Assembly: GCA_900542615.1 (NCBI GenBank)
Contig: UQOG01000006.1
Coordinates: forward strand, 1-53,039
Length of the DNA stretch: 53,039 nucleotides
Reading direction: 5' to 3'
Source: an uncultured Eubacteriales bacterium
Lineage (GTDB): Bacteria; Bacillota; Clostridia; Christensenellales; CAG-138
The position numbers and the translations under genes are program-made. The notes under the pieces are model-generated. The model saw only the letters and a program-made list of their open reading frames with translations. It was not told the DNA's origin and made no database searches. Below are positions 1-8,155 of this stretch, in pieces. The stretch's first letter is position 1. Every line of letters begins with the position of its first letter.

Positions 1-20
1 CAAGGGAGCTATGAACACCT

Positions 21-88
21 CGAAAAAGTGGCGCAAGCCACTTTTTCGACAGCCTAACGCGCATGTCCCCCCAGAGGACATGCGCGTT
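21..88. terminator. two adjacent hairpins downstream of rsfS
   Basis: Two perfect inverted repeats stand side by side. The first is a 12-bp stem, 21-32 with 37-48, loop GCAA, with an A/T run inside the stem (core AAAAAGTGGC). The second is a 13-bp stem, 56-68 with 76-88, loop of seven bases. They lie just past the stop codon of the leftward rsfS operon, so they probably end that transcript. Whatever comes from the left of the window may end here too. The T-tracts sit within the first stem rather than after it. Confidence 0.6.
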
Positions 89-181
89 TGCATAACGAAG
101 GCAAGCAGCCCGCCTCCGCCGATAGCGCGATGGGGCAAAGGGCGATCCTGGCCCCTGCCCGGCAGGATCTATGGTTATGGA

Positions 182-547
182 TCAAGCCTGCCCGTATTCC
201 TTGGAATAATCGATGCCGGCGCCATCCTCCCAAAGCCGTTCCAGATGATAATACTGCCGCTCCTCCGGATGGAAGATATGCACCAGGATATGGCCGAAGT
301 CCAGCACGATCCACCGGCCCTCATTATAGCCCTCCTTGCGCAGAAGGTCGATCCCCAGCTCGGCCGCCTTGTCCTCCAGCTCGTCGCACAGGGTCTTGAC
401 CTGCACGCTGGAGCGTCCGGAACACACCACGAACCATTCCGCTACGATGGTCTTATCCGCCACATACAGGGCCTTGATATCCACCGCCTTTTTATCGTCC
501 AGGACCTTACAAAGAGACAGTACCAATTCTTTCGTTGCTTGCTCCAA
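182..547 (-). CDS. rsfS: ribosomal silencing factor RsfS (Iojap/YbeB family)
   Basis: Predicted 121-residue RsfS, which binds ribosomal protein L14 and blocks joining of the 30S and 50S subunits when nutrients are scarce. The full family length is present, with the conserved blocks WFVVCSGRSSVQV in the first half and GRWIVLDFGHILVHIFHPEER followed by YYHLERLW in the second. The start is TTG at 547, with a GGGGG ribosome binding site about 8 bases upstream. It begins four bases after the stop of the nadD-yqeK gene, so the two are co-transcribed and probably translationally coupled; nadD, yqeK and rsfS are a standard cluster in Firmicutes. Two hairpins follow it. The identification is secure. 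Confidence 0.95.
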   Translation of the reverse strand: MEQATKELVLSLCKVLDDKKAVDIKALYVADKTIVAEWFVVCSGRSSVQVKTLCDELEDKAAELGIDLLRKEGYNEGRWIVLDFGHILVHIFHPEERQYYHLERLWEDGAGIDYSKEYGQA

Positions 548-551
548 TGGA

Positions 552-1694
552 TTACCCCCTTACTTGATTTTGTATTTCATCCCTAGCCGCCAAGGTAGCT
601 GGATGCAGGGTTTCCCCCTGTTGTTGCAAATACGCGGCCGTTTGGTGGATGCAGGCCAGCATCCCTTCGTCCAGGCTGCGTTCGGCAGCCTTTCGGATGG
701 CCGCAACGCTGCCATAGGTGCGGCCTGGTTCGATCTTATCCGCCAGGTAGATCACCTTATCCAGGGCGGTCATGTTTGGCCCGCACACCGTGTGCCGGGC
801 AATGGCCTGCAATATTGCCGGATCCTGCACCCCATAGGCGTTCCTGGCGTGGATGGCCCCCACCGGCGCGTGCCGGATCGGCGGCGCCATATCCGCCACC
901 TGGGCGCCATAGGCTTCCGCCAGCGCCTGGGTGTTGCCCTTGGCGCAATCGTGCAGCAGGGCCGCAAGCCGGGCCTGGCCCGGATCCACCCCATGGGCCT
1001 GAGCCAACAGGGCGGCAGCCCTTGCCACCCCCATGGTATGCCGGAAGCGCTTGGGATCCAGCTCCCTCCGAAGCTGGGCAACGATGCGGCCCACCTCCGG
1101 GGGCAGGTATAGGCCTTGTTCGTAAATATACTGCACCACTGTGGAGCAGGTATCCGTCTCGATGGGCAAGCCCTCCCGCACCTTTTGCCGGATCCGGGAG
1201 GAGGAAATATCCGGCCCCTGGGCCTGCAGCAGGGTGATCCTTGCCCCATACCGCTCCCGCAGCCTTTGGGCGGCCAGCTCCAGGCCGGGGCTATCGGGCC
1301 GGCCCGCCACCAGGAAGTGGAGGCTGTTCAGCAGCCGCTTGGGGTCGTGCCAATTTTCCAGGGTCAGCAGCATGTCTCCGCCGATGAGCCAGCAGATCTC
1401 CCGATCCGGATACAGGGAATGCAGCGCCTGAGCCGTGTCCGCGGTATAGCTTTTCCCCTGGCGCTCCAGCTCCAGGGAGCAGGCTTGCAGGGCGGGATAC
1501 GCTTGCTCCGCCAGCCTTGCCATCTCCAGCCGGATCGCCGGCTGTACGCCCCCGGCCACCTGCTTATGGGGCGGGTCCGCCGCCACCATCAGCAGGATCT
1601 GAGAAAGCCCCGCCTCCGCCATGGCCGCCTGGGCGATGGCGATATGGCCGTAATGGATGGGATTGAAGCTGCCTCCCAAAACCCCTAGACGCAT
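552..1694 (-). CDS. nadD: nicotinate-nucleotide adenylyltransferase NadD fused to YqeK-type HD phosphohydrolase
   Basis: A 380-residue two-domain protein. Residues 1 to about 195 are NadD (NaMN + ATP to deamido-NAD): nucleotide-binding motif GSFNPIHYGH at 8-17 and ISSSRIR at about 163-169. Residues from about 200 are a YqeK-type HD domain with His219 and the HD pair His248-Asp249; YqeK proteins hydrolyse diadenosine tetraphosphate symmetrically. In most Firmicutes these are two neighbouring genes; here there is one uninterrupted reading frame. The start at 1694 is chosen because NadD homology begins there (MRLGVLGGSF). The frame is open to an ATG at 1772, but that extension resembles nothing and overlaps a TATAAT-like sequence. 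The ribosome site before 1694 is weak. Operon with rsfS. Confidence 0.93.
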   Translation of the reverse strand: MRLGVLGGSFNPIHYGHIAIAQAAMAEAGLSQILLMVAADPPHKQVAGGVQPAIRLEMARLAEQAYPALQACSLELERQGKSYTADTAQALHSLYPDREICWLIGGDMLLTLENWHDPKRLLNSLHFLVAGRPDSPGLELAAQRLRERYGARITLLQAQGPDISSSRIRQKVREGLPIETDTCSTVVQYIYEQGLYLPPEVGRIVAQLRRELDPKRFRHTMGVARAAALLAQAHGVDPGQARLAALLHDCAKGNTQALAEAYGAQVADMAPPIRHAPVGAIHARNAYGVQDPAILQAIARHTVCGPNMTALDKVIYLADKIEPGRTYGSVAAIRKAAERSLDEGMLACIHQTAAYLQQQGETLHPATLAARDEIQNQVRG

Positions 1695-1878
1695 CGATGC
1701 AACTGTGCCTGTCCTTCCAAAAGTAATAGGGTACCGGCGCTTTAACGCCCCGCCCTTTCTTCTTAACATCATTATACACCATGAACGCCTCCGCGTATAT
1801 CCTGCAATTATTTGCCAATACTAAAAATACCCTTTGCGCACAAAGGGCGAGCTAGGTTCATACAAAAGGAGGCATCCT

Positions 1879-2718
1879 ATGGGAAACAAACGGGCGCTGA
1901 TGCGCTACTATAAGCAGCGGCTCTACGGCGGCCGGGGCGCCTTTGCCCGGGCGGTGGACTTCGTATCCCTGCGGCTGATGGGCCTGCTGCTATGCTATCT
2001 GCACTTTTCCGTAACCATCGCCAATCTGGTGGTCGCGGGGCTCATGAGCCTGGTGGCCATGGCCTTTGCCACCATCGCCGGGGAATTGATTAAAAGCATC
2101 CGCCTGGATCGGTTCATCCGCAAGGAGCGAAATGCCATCGCCCAGGAACTTACGAAAAAGCGGGTGCTGGTCATGCCGAAGGAGGAGCAGCACAGCCGGC
2201 TTCGCGCCTTTGCCAAAGCCAATCCCCAAGCCTTCCGGGATGCGGGGGCGGTGTTTACCCTGCAACGGATCTCGCCGGTGACCCCGGACGATGTGCTTTG
2301 CGCCGTAGCTGCGGCCCGCAAACGCAAAGCCCCGGGAATCATTCTGTTCCACCAGGGGCCTGTTTCCAAGGAAGCCCAGACCTTGGCCAAAGCATGTGAG
2401 GACATAAGCGTTTCCTTCCTGTCCCTGTGGGAGATCCTCACCCCCCAAGACTTGGCCGCCCTGGCCCCCGGGGATGGGGAGATCGACGCGGCGATCCTCG
2501 CCCGACTGGCCCAGGGGAAGGAAAAACGCAAAGACGCCCTCTCCCGCCCCTTTCGCCAGGGCAGGACAGGGCGCTATCTGCTGTGCGCAGCCGGGCTGTT
2601 CGCCGCTTCCTTCTTTGTTGCCTATCCCATCTATTACCGGCTTATGGCCGCCCTCTGCATCACCTTTGGGGCCATGGCCTATGCGGTGGGCCAGGCGGAG
2701 CGTTCTCCCGTCAGCTAA
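1879..2718 (+). CDS. membrane protein of unknown function with two hydrophobic hairpins flanking a soluble domain
   Basis: A 279-residue protein that I cannot name. Residues about 28-70 form a hydrophobic stretch long enough for two membrane helices, and about 230-275 hold two more. Between them lies a soluble, probably cytoplasmic domain of about 150 residues: a basic segment (ELIKSIRLDRFIRKER), then KKRVLVMPKEEQ, and an alternating beta/alpha pattern ending GIILFHQGPVSKEAQTLAKA and VSFLSLWEIL. That pattern loosely recalls the restriction-endonuclease-like fold of some Firmicutes membrane proteins, but I cannot point to catalytic residues. Start ATG 1879 has the strong site AAAGGAGG six bases upstream. 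It is monocistronic and converges on yhbY with a 4-base overlap of the ends. Confidence 0.75.
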   Translation: MGNKRALMRYYKQRLYGGRGAFARAVDFVSLRLMGLLLCYLHFSVTIANLVVAGLMSLVAMAFATIAGELIKSIRLDRFIRKERNAIAQELTKKRVLVMPKEEQHSRLRAFAKANPQAFRDAGAVFTLQRISPVTPDDVLCAVAAARKRKAPGIILFHQGPVSKEAQTLAKACEDISVSFLSLWEILTPQDLAALAPGDGEIDAAILARLAQGKEKRKDALSRPFRQGRTGRYLLCAAGLFAASFFVAYPIYYRLMAALCITFGAMAYAVGQAERSPVS

Positions 2719-2999
2719 AGCTGGATCTTTGGCTCCTTTTCGTTGCGCCGATAAATGGTCACCTTCCTGCCGATGCACTGCACCGGCTCCGCCCCCAGGG
2801 CCTCGCACAGGATCTCGCAGGCTTCCCGGGCGGTCACGTCCGCGGTTTCCAGCACGGTGATCTTGATCAGCTCCCGGGCGTCCAGGGCCATGCCCAGCTG
2901 CTCCAGCATGGCCTCCCCCACGCCGCCTTTGCCGATCTGAAATATGGGTTGTATGGTGTTGGCCATGCTCCGTAGCTTGGCCCGTTCTTTGCCTGTCAT
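2715..2999 (-). CDS. yhbY: CRS1/YhbY-domain RNA-binding protein
   Basis: A 94-residue single CRM domain protein of the YhbY family, which binds pre-50S ribosomal particles and helps ribosome assembly. Visible family features are the N-terminal LR-x-ANTIQPIFQIGKGGV segment containing the GKGG loop, the central helix ELIKITVLE, and the C-terminal strand CIGRKVTIYRR. Start ATG 2999 is preceded by AGGAGAG at good spacing; an upstream in-frame start at 3026 lacks a site. Last gene of the leftward nth-obgE-yhbY group, ten bases after obgE; the obgE-yhbY pairing is common in Firmicutes and fits a shared role in large-subunit maturation. Confidence 0.93.
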   Translation of the reverse strand: MTGKERAKLRSMANTIQPIFQIGKGGVGEAMLEQLGMALDARELIKITVLETADVTAREACEILCEALGAEPVQCIGRKVTIYRRNEKEPKIQL

Positions 3000-3009
3000 A
3001 TGCTCTCTC

Positions 3010-4272
3010 CTATTCGATGAAATCAAATTCCCATTCGCCCATGCGTATGGTGCTGTTTTCCCCGGCGCCCTTTTCCTTCAGGGCGGCCACAATACCTTCC
3101 TTCACCAGGAATTGCTGGAAGCGCCGCATGGATTCCTCATCGTCTGCGTAGGTGGTATCCAGCAAATACTCCACGCTGCCCCCGGTCACCACGAACACGT
3201 CCCCGTCCATCTCCACCTGGAAGCCGGGCTCGTACCGCCTGCCCTCCACCATATCCTCCTCCTGGAACTCCAATGTTTTGGGAAGATCCGCAAGGGTCTT
3301 TATCACCGCATCCAGCAAGGGGCCGAAGCCTTGGGCCGTAGCCGCAGATACTGGGAAGATGGACACCTCCGGCAACGCCTTGCGCAGCCGCTCCAGGTTT
3401 TCTTCTGCCCCTGTGATATCCATCTTGTTGGCAGCCACCAATTGGGGCAATTCCGCCAAGCGCTGGCTATAGCGGGCAAGTTCCTGGTTGATCTGCCGGT
3501 AATCCTCCAGGGGGTCCCGGCCCTCGCAGCCGGAGATATCCAATACATGGATCAGCATCCGGGTCCGCTCCACGTGCCGCAGGAAGTCATGGCCCAGCCC
3601 GGCCCCTTCCGCCGCCCCCTCGATCAGCCCCGGGATGTCCGCCAGCACAAAGCTGTGGTCATACCGCTGCACCACCCCCAAATTGGGGGTCAGGGTGGTA
3701 AAATGGTAATTGGCGATCTTGGGCCGGGCGCTGGTGAGCACGGATAAAATGGTGCTCTTCCCCACGTTGGGCAGGCCCAGCAGCCCCACGTCCGCAATGG
3801 TCAGCAGCTCCAGCTCCACCTGGTGCTCCAGGGTCTTTTGCCCCGGCTGGGCAAAGCGGGGGCTTTGCCGGGTGGGGGTGGCGAACCGGGCGTTGCCCTT
3901 GCCCCCCCGGCCGCCGTGGAGCACGATGCGGCGCTTGCCCGCTGCGTGCATATCCGCCACGATCCGGCCGCTCTCCACATCCCGCACCAGGGTACCCACC
4001 GGCACCCGGATGATCAGGTCTTCCCCATTCTTGCCCCGGGATAGCTTGGCCCGGCCGTTTTCCCCCCGCTCCGCCCGATAATGGCGCATGTATTTGAAAT
4101 CCAGCAGGGTGCTCATATTGGGGTCCGCATAAAATACCACGTTGCCGCCCCGGCCCCCGTCTCCGCCGTCCGGGCCGCCCCGGGCCACATATTTTTCCCG
4201 GTGGAAGCTGGCGCAGCCGTCGCCTCCATCTCCGGCCTTGATGGCGATCCTCGCCGTATCTACAAATTGCAT
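3010..4272 (-). CDS. obgE: Obg-family GTPase ObgE/CgtA
   Basis: A 420-residue essential GTPase of 50S assembly and stress signalling. The glycine-rich Obg fold fills residues 1 to about 158 (runs such as GGPDGGDGGRGGNVVF). The G domain follows, with G1 GLPNVGKST, G3 DIPGLIEGA and G4 NKMD. The C-terminal part from about 345 is an Obg C-terminal (OCT) domain, as in Bacillus Obg, and ends in an acidic tail. Start ATG 4272 begins directly with the family-typical MQFVDxARI, with GGAAGG upstream. It lies three bases downstream of nth and ten bases before yhbY, in one transcription unit. All GTPase motifs are intact. Confidence 0.97.
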   Translation of the reverse strand: MQFVDTARIAIKAGDGGDGCASFHREKYVARGGPDGGDGGRGGNVVFYADPNMSTLLDFKYMRHYRAERGENGRAKLSRGKNGEDLIIRVPVGTLVRDVESGRIVADMHAAGKRRIVLHGGRGGKGNARFATPTRQSPRFAQPGQKTLEHQVELELLTIADVGLLGLPNVGKSTILSVLTSARPKIANYHFTTLTPNLGVVQRYDHSFVLADIPGLIEGAAEGAGLGHDFLRHVERTRMLIHVLDISGCEGRDPLEDYRQINQELARYSQRLAELPQLVAANKMDITGAEENLERLRKALPEVSIFPVSAATAQGFGPLLDAVIKTLADLPKTLEFQEEDMVEGRRYEPGFQVEMDGDVFVVTGGSVEYLLDTTYADDEESMRRFQQFLVKEGIVAALKEKGAGENSTIRMGEWEFDFIE

Positions 4273-4275
4273 GGT

Positions 4276-4935
4276 CTATTTTCCTTCCTTCTTCTCCGGG
4301 TGGTACGGGCAATCCGGCCGCAGGGGGCAGACGCCGCATTTGGGGTTCCGGGCGCTGCAAATACGGCGGCCGTGAAAGATCAGCCAATGGTGGGCGATGG
4401 ACCAGGTTTCCTCTGGTATGGTTTCCATCAGCTGCTTTTCGGTTTCCAGCACGTCCTTGGCCTTGGCCAGGCCCAACCGGTTGGCCACCCGGAATACATG
4501 GGTGTCCACCGCGATGGCCGGCTTCCCAAAGGCGTTGGACAGCACCACATTGGCCGTCTTTCTCCCCACCCCCGGCAGGGCCGTAAGGGCTTCCATGGTG
4601 TCCGGCACCTGGCCCTGGTATTGCTCCATCAGGATCCGGCTGGTGGCGATGATGTTGCGCCCCTTGGTCTTGTATAGGCCGCAGCCCTTGATATAGGGCG
4701 CGAGATCCCCTTCGGTGGCCTGGGCCATTTTCTCCGGCGTGCCATAAACCGGGAAAAGGGCGCGGGTAACCTTATTTACCTGCTTGTCCGTGCATTGGGC
4801 GCTGAGGATGGTGGCCACCAGCAGCTCATAGGGGCTGGTAAACTCCAGCTGGGGCGCCGCATCCGGATAGGTTGCCGCCAGGGTATCCAAAATATGCCCG
4901 ATCCGAGCTGCTCTAGCCTTTTTGCTTTCCCGCAT
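4276..4935 (-). CDS. nth: endonuclease III (DNA glycosylase/AP lyase)
   Basis: A 219-residue base-excision repair enzyme that removes oxidised pyrimidines and cleaves the abasic site. The helix-hairpin-helix LPGVGRKTANVV carries the catalytic lysine, and AVDTHVFR carries the catalytic aspartate. The C-terminal 4Fe-4S loop has the canonical spacing C-x6-C-x2-C-x5-C (C-SARNPK-C-GV-C-PLRPD-C). Length is normal. First gene of the nth-obgE-yhbY unit; a promoter with TATAAT at 4974-4979 lies about 40 bases upstream. The ribosome binding region is purine-rich (GGGGGGAAATGGGAA) but without a classical AGGAGG. Confidence 0.96.
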   Translation of the reverse strand: MRESKKARAARIGHILDTLAATYPDAAPQLEFTSPYELLVATILSAQCTDKQVNKVTRALFPVYGTPEKMAQATEGDLAPYIKGCGLYKTKGRNIIATSRILMEQYQGQVPDTMEALTALPGVGRKTANVVLSNAFGKPAIAVDTHVFRVANRLGLAKAKDVLETEKQLMETIPEETWSIAHHWLIFHGRRICSARNPKCGVCPLRPDCPYHPEKKEGK

Positions 4936-4973
4936 TTCCCATTTCCCCCCGCATTTTCAAAATTCGACAGCTT

Positions 4974-5003
4974 ATTATACCCCAACCAAAGCCGCCTGCG
5001 CAA
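4974..5003 (-). promoter_or_regulatory. promoter of nth-obgE-yhbY, -35 inside a small hairpin
   Basis: Reading leftward, TTGCGC (4998-5003) is followed after 18 bases by a perfect TATAAT (4974-4979), about 40 bases before the nth start. The -35 hexamer lies in the loop of a CCGCC/GGCGG inverted repeat (4992-4996 with 5004-5008). The mreC promoter at 18903-18931 uses the same TTGCGC element, also inside an inverted repeat. Confidence 0.6.
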
Positions 5004-5136
5004 GGCGGTTCTTCCCGGTCCCTGGCAGGGGCGCCTTTTGCTTTTCCAGGTGTTTTCTTTGCCCATTTTGGAAATCCTACTTCTTATACGGCGGGGCTTT
5101 GGTCCCTTCGGGATGTCACTGCGGGGAGGCGTTAGC

Positions 5137-7563
5137 GTGGAAGCGATTAGCAGAAAAAACAAGGGCGGTATCCTTCGGGTCCTAAGGTGGATCCTGCTCA
5201 TCATGGTGCTGGCCATTCTGGGCTTTGTGCTGTTTATGGCTGTCCGGCTCTGGGACCTGGACGCATGGCAGGATTTCGACCCGGACAACATCCTGGGGGC
5301 CCAGCAATCCCTAATCCTATACGACGGGGAAAACGGGGAACTCCTTCGGCTCCACGACAAGGAGGACCGGGTTTCCATCCCCTTATCCCAGGTGCCGGAT
5401 CTGGTGCAGAAGGCCTTTATCTCCGCCGAGGACGCCCGCTTCTATGAGCATCCCGGGGTGGATGTGATCCGCATTGCCGGCGCCGCCTGGGCGGACATCA
5501 AGGCGGGAGGCTATGTGCAGGGCGCGTCCACCATCAGCCAGCAGCTAATTAAGCTCAGCCACCTGACCGCTGATAAAACCATCTCCCGCAAGCTGGAAGA
5601 GGCGGTGCTGGCCTGCCAGATGGAGGCCCGCTATTCCAAGGACGAGATCCTGGAGATGTATCTAAACTACGTTTACTTCGGCGGCGGCTACTATGGCATT
5701 GAGGCGGCGGCCCTAGGCTATTTCGGCGTCCATGCCCAGGATCTTTCCGTCTCCCAGGGGGCCATGCTGGCGGGCATCCTAAAGTCCCCCTCCCATTATG
5801 CCCCCCATCTGGATTATGAAGCCTCCCTGGCCCGCCGGGATACGGTATTGAGCCTGATGGCGGAATACGGCTATCTGGACGACCAGGCTCTCGCGGACGC
5901 GAAAGCGGAGACCATCGTCATCCTCCACGACGGCACGGCCGGGGAGGAAGGTCGGAATTATTACGTGGACGCCGCCCTGCAGGAGGCCATGGAGATCTTG
6001 CAGGTGGATAGTGAAACCTTGCTTACCGGCGGCTACCGGATCTATACCGCCATGGACGGCGCCATCCAAAGCCAGTGCGAAGCCGTTTTTCAGCAGGACG
6101 ACCTATTCCCCGGGGACGCCCAAGGGGCCATTGTGGTACAGGAGGCGGGCACCGGCCTGATCCGGGCCATGGTGGGCGGCCGGGGGGAATATGACGCCGC
6201 CATGGCCTTCAACCGGGCCACGGATATCCGCCGGCAGCCCGGTTCGGTGATCAAGCCGGTGATCGCCTATGCCCCGGCCCTGGAGGGCTACGGCTATACC
6301 GCCGCCACCATGCTGCTGGACGAGCCCACCAGCTTCGCGGAATACAGCCCCCGCAACTTCGGCAACCAATACTACGGCTGGGTGACCCTGCGGGAAGCGG
6401 TGACCCGCTCCTTAAACGTGCCCGCCGTAAAGGTGCTCTCGGAGATCGGGGTATCCGCCGGGAAGGAATTCGCCCAAAGCTGCGGCATCCCCTTCGACCC
6501 CCAGGATACCAGCCTGACGTTGGCCCTGGGCGGCTTTACCTACGGGGTATCCCCCCTGCAGATCGCCGGGGCCTACGCGGCCTTTGCCTCCGGCGGGATC
6601 TACAACGCTCCCACCTGCATCCAGCGGATCACGGACAGCGCCGGCAAGGAGCTCTATGCCTATCAGCCGGAAAACCGCCGGGTCATGTCGGAGCAAAACG
6701 CCTATATCCTCACCAGTATGCTGCAAAGCGCCATCCAGGAAGGGACCGGGCACCGGCTCAAGGATCTGGATATCCCCCTGGCGGGCAAGACCGGCACCGT
6801 GGGGGAGGGAGAGGGCAACCGGGACGCCTGGATGGCCTGCTACAGCGCGGACTATGCGGCTGCGGTATGGCTGGGCTACGATACCAGCCAGGACGGCTCC
6901 CTGCCCCAGGACGCCACCGGGGGCAAGTATCCCGCCCTGATCCTGGAGCAGGTCTTCCAGGGCATCTATCAGGATTCCACCCCCCGGGATTTCACCATGC
7001 CGGCCGGTGTAAATACCTATAAGCTGGATAAGCGCTCCCTGGAGCTATACCATGAGCCTGTGCTGGCCACAGCCTTGACCCCCAGCTCCGCCATCCAAAC
7101 CGAGGTGTTTGTGGAGGGGACGCAGCCCACAGCCCAAAGCAGCTATTGGGTGGTGCCCTCGCCGCCCGGTGAATTCCGAGTATATTTGGGTGGGGACGGA
7201 AAACCGCAAATCGCCTTTACCGGCCGGGAAAGCTTTGCCCAATATCAGCTATACCGGCAAAAGGGGACCGAAAGCCCCCAGCTGATCAAAACCTGGGACG
7301 GCAAGGGCGCCGTCACCTATGGGGATGATTCCGCGCTGCCCGGCTGCACATATACCTATTATATATTGCCTGTGCATCAGGAAATGAACGTGGGCGGAGA
7401 GCAGGTAAAAGGACCCGCCACCAAAAAGGTAACGGTCACCACCCCGGAAGCGGTGATCGATGTGGAGATCCCTGGACCCACCCCGCAAGGGGAAGTTACC
7501 CCTTCGCCGGCAGCTTCCCCCAGCCTGCTGGAGGAATTGTCTGCTGCTTTTGCCGGTAGGTGA
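5137..7563 (+). CDS. class A penicillin-binding protein (transglycosylase/transpeptidase, PBP1a type)
   Basis: An 808-residue bifunctional peptidoglycan synthase anchored by one N-terminal helix (about 14-40). The GT51 transglycosylase domain shows EDARFYEHPGVD with the catalytic glutamate, then GASTISQQLIK and a YLNYVYFGGG block. The transpeptidase domain has all three motifs: S370-V-I-K, S425-L-N and K551-T-G. After it come a beta-rich, fibronectin-III-like segment (about 705-780) and a Pro/Thr-rich tail. Start is GTG 5137, preceded by GGGGAGG at 7 bases; the frame stays open further upstream through the nth promoter, so earlier starts are unlikely. Transcribed alone, divergent from nth. 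Confidence 0.95.
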   Translation: MEAISRKNKGGILRVLRWILLIMVLAILGFVLFMAVRLWDLDAWQDFDPDNILGAQQSLILYDGENGELLRLHDKEDRVSIPLSQVPDLVQKAFISAEDARFYEHPGVDVIRIAGAAWADIKAGGYVQGASTISQQLIKLSHLTADKTISRKLEEAVLACQMEARYSKDEILEMYLNYVYFGGGYYGIEAAALGYFGVHAQDLSVSQGAMLAGILKSPSHYAPHLDYEASLARRDTVLSLMAEYGYLDDQALADAKAETIVILHDGTAGEEGRNYYVDAALQEAMEILQVDSETLLTGGYRIYTAMDGAIQSQCEAVFQQDDLFPGDAQGAIVVQEAGTGLIRAMVGGRGEYDAAMAFNRATDIRRQPGSVIKPVIAYAPALEGYGYTAATMLLDEPTSFAEYSPRNFGNQYYGWVTLREAVTRSLNVPAVKVLSEIGVSAGKEFAQSCGIPFDPQDTSLTLALGGFTYGVSPLQIAGAYAAFASGGIYNAPTCIQRITDSAGKELYAYQPENRRVMSEQNAYILTSMLQSAIQEGTGHRLKDLDIPLAGKTGTVGEGEGNRDAWMACYSADYAAAVWLGYDTSQDGSLPQDATGGKYPALILEQVFQGIYQDSTPRDFTMPAGVNTYKLDKRSLELYHEPVLATALTPSSAIQTEVFVEGTQPTAQSSYWVVPSPPGEFRVYLGGDGKPQIAFTGRESFAQYQLYRQKGTESPQLIKTWDGKGAVTYGDDSALPGCTYTYYILPVHQEMNVGGEQVKGPATKKVTVTTPEAVIDVEIPGPTPQGEVTPSPAASPSLLEELSAAFAGR

Positions 7564-7636
7564 TCGAATTTTCCCTTTTTCTGGGAAATCCACGCAGAAT
7601 TTATAAACAGGACATAGTTCCCGCCCCGGGATATGG

Positions 7637-7642
7637 TATAAT
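7637..7642 (+). promoter_or_regulatory. candidate -10 element for the FHA-FtsW-PBP cluster
   Basis: A perfect TATAAT about 50 bases before the FHA gene, in an A/T-richer gap after the class A PBP gene. No convincing -35 lies 16-18 bases upstream; the best hexamer there is ATAGTT. Read as a probable promoter with a weak -35. Confidence 0.4.
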
Positions 7643-7690
7643 TCGGATAAGCCCCACCACATCCCCTGGGATGATCCATAGGAGGGAACC

Positions 7691-8155
7691 ATGCCGGCCA
7701 ATGCCTATTCCCTTATGACCTTGGTGATGCGTTATGTGTTTGTAGTGGGCATCCTCTATATCCTTTGGCGCATCATCTACCACTCCTTCAATGAATACCA
7801 GGAGCTGCGCAGGGCCGTCCACTGGCTACAAGACGGCTATGCGCGGCATATTGAATTTCTCCCTCCCTACGATACCCGGGAGGGCGGCTATGTTTTGGTG
7901 CGCTCCAACCTCATCGGCCGCAGCCCCCGCTGCGACATCTACATCGACGATAAAAGCGTCCGCCGCAAGCACGCCCTGCTCTTTGAGCGCCGGGGCGAGG
8001 GCTATATCAAGCCCCGGGGCCGGGCCAAGATCTGGATCAACGGCGCCCGGCCCGCCAAGCGGACCGCCTTGCTCCACGACGGGGATCTGGTGAAGCTGGG
8101 AGATGTGGAATTCATCTACCGGCTGCGCCGGGTGGCACGAAAGGAGGCCCCATGA
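7691..8155 (+). CDS. membrane-anchored FHA-domain protein
   Basis: A 154-residue protein with one N-terminal helix (about 12-33, VMRYVFVVGILYILWRIIY), a short basic linker and a forkhead-associated domain in the C-terminal half. The FHA core is visible as LIGRSPRCDIYIDD, then SVRRKHALL and a later WINGARP turn. FHA domains bind phosphothreonine, so the protein may bring a Ser/Thr-kinase substrate to the wall-synthesis machinery; no kinase is in this window. Start ATG 7691 follows GGAGGG. Its stop overlaps the start of the SEDS gene (ATGA), so the two are translationally coupled. FHA next to FtsW-like and PbpA-like genes is common in Clostridia and Actinobacteria. Confidence 0.9.
   Translation: MPANAYSLMTLVMRYVFVVGILYILWRIIYHSFNEYQELRRAVHWLQDGYARHIEFLPPYDTREGGYVLVRSNLIGRSPRCDIYIDDKSVRRKHALLFERRGEGYIKPRGRAKIWINGARPAKRTALLHDGDLVKLGDVEFIYRLRRVARKEAP

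Noticed and set aside
4795..5136. 114-codon N-terminal extension of the class A PBP
   Set aside because: It runs through the divergent nth gene and promoter and has no homology; GTG 5137 has a proper ribosome site.
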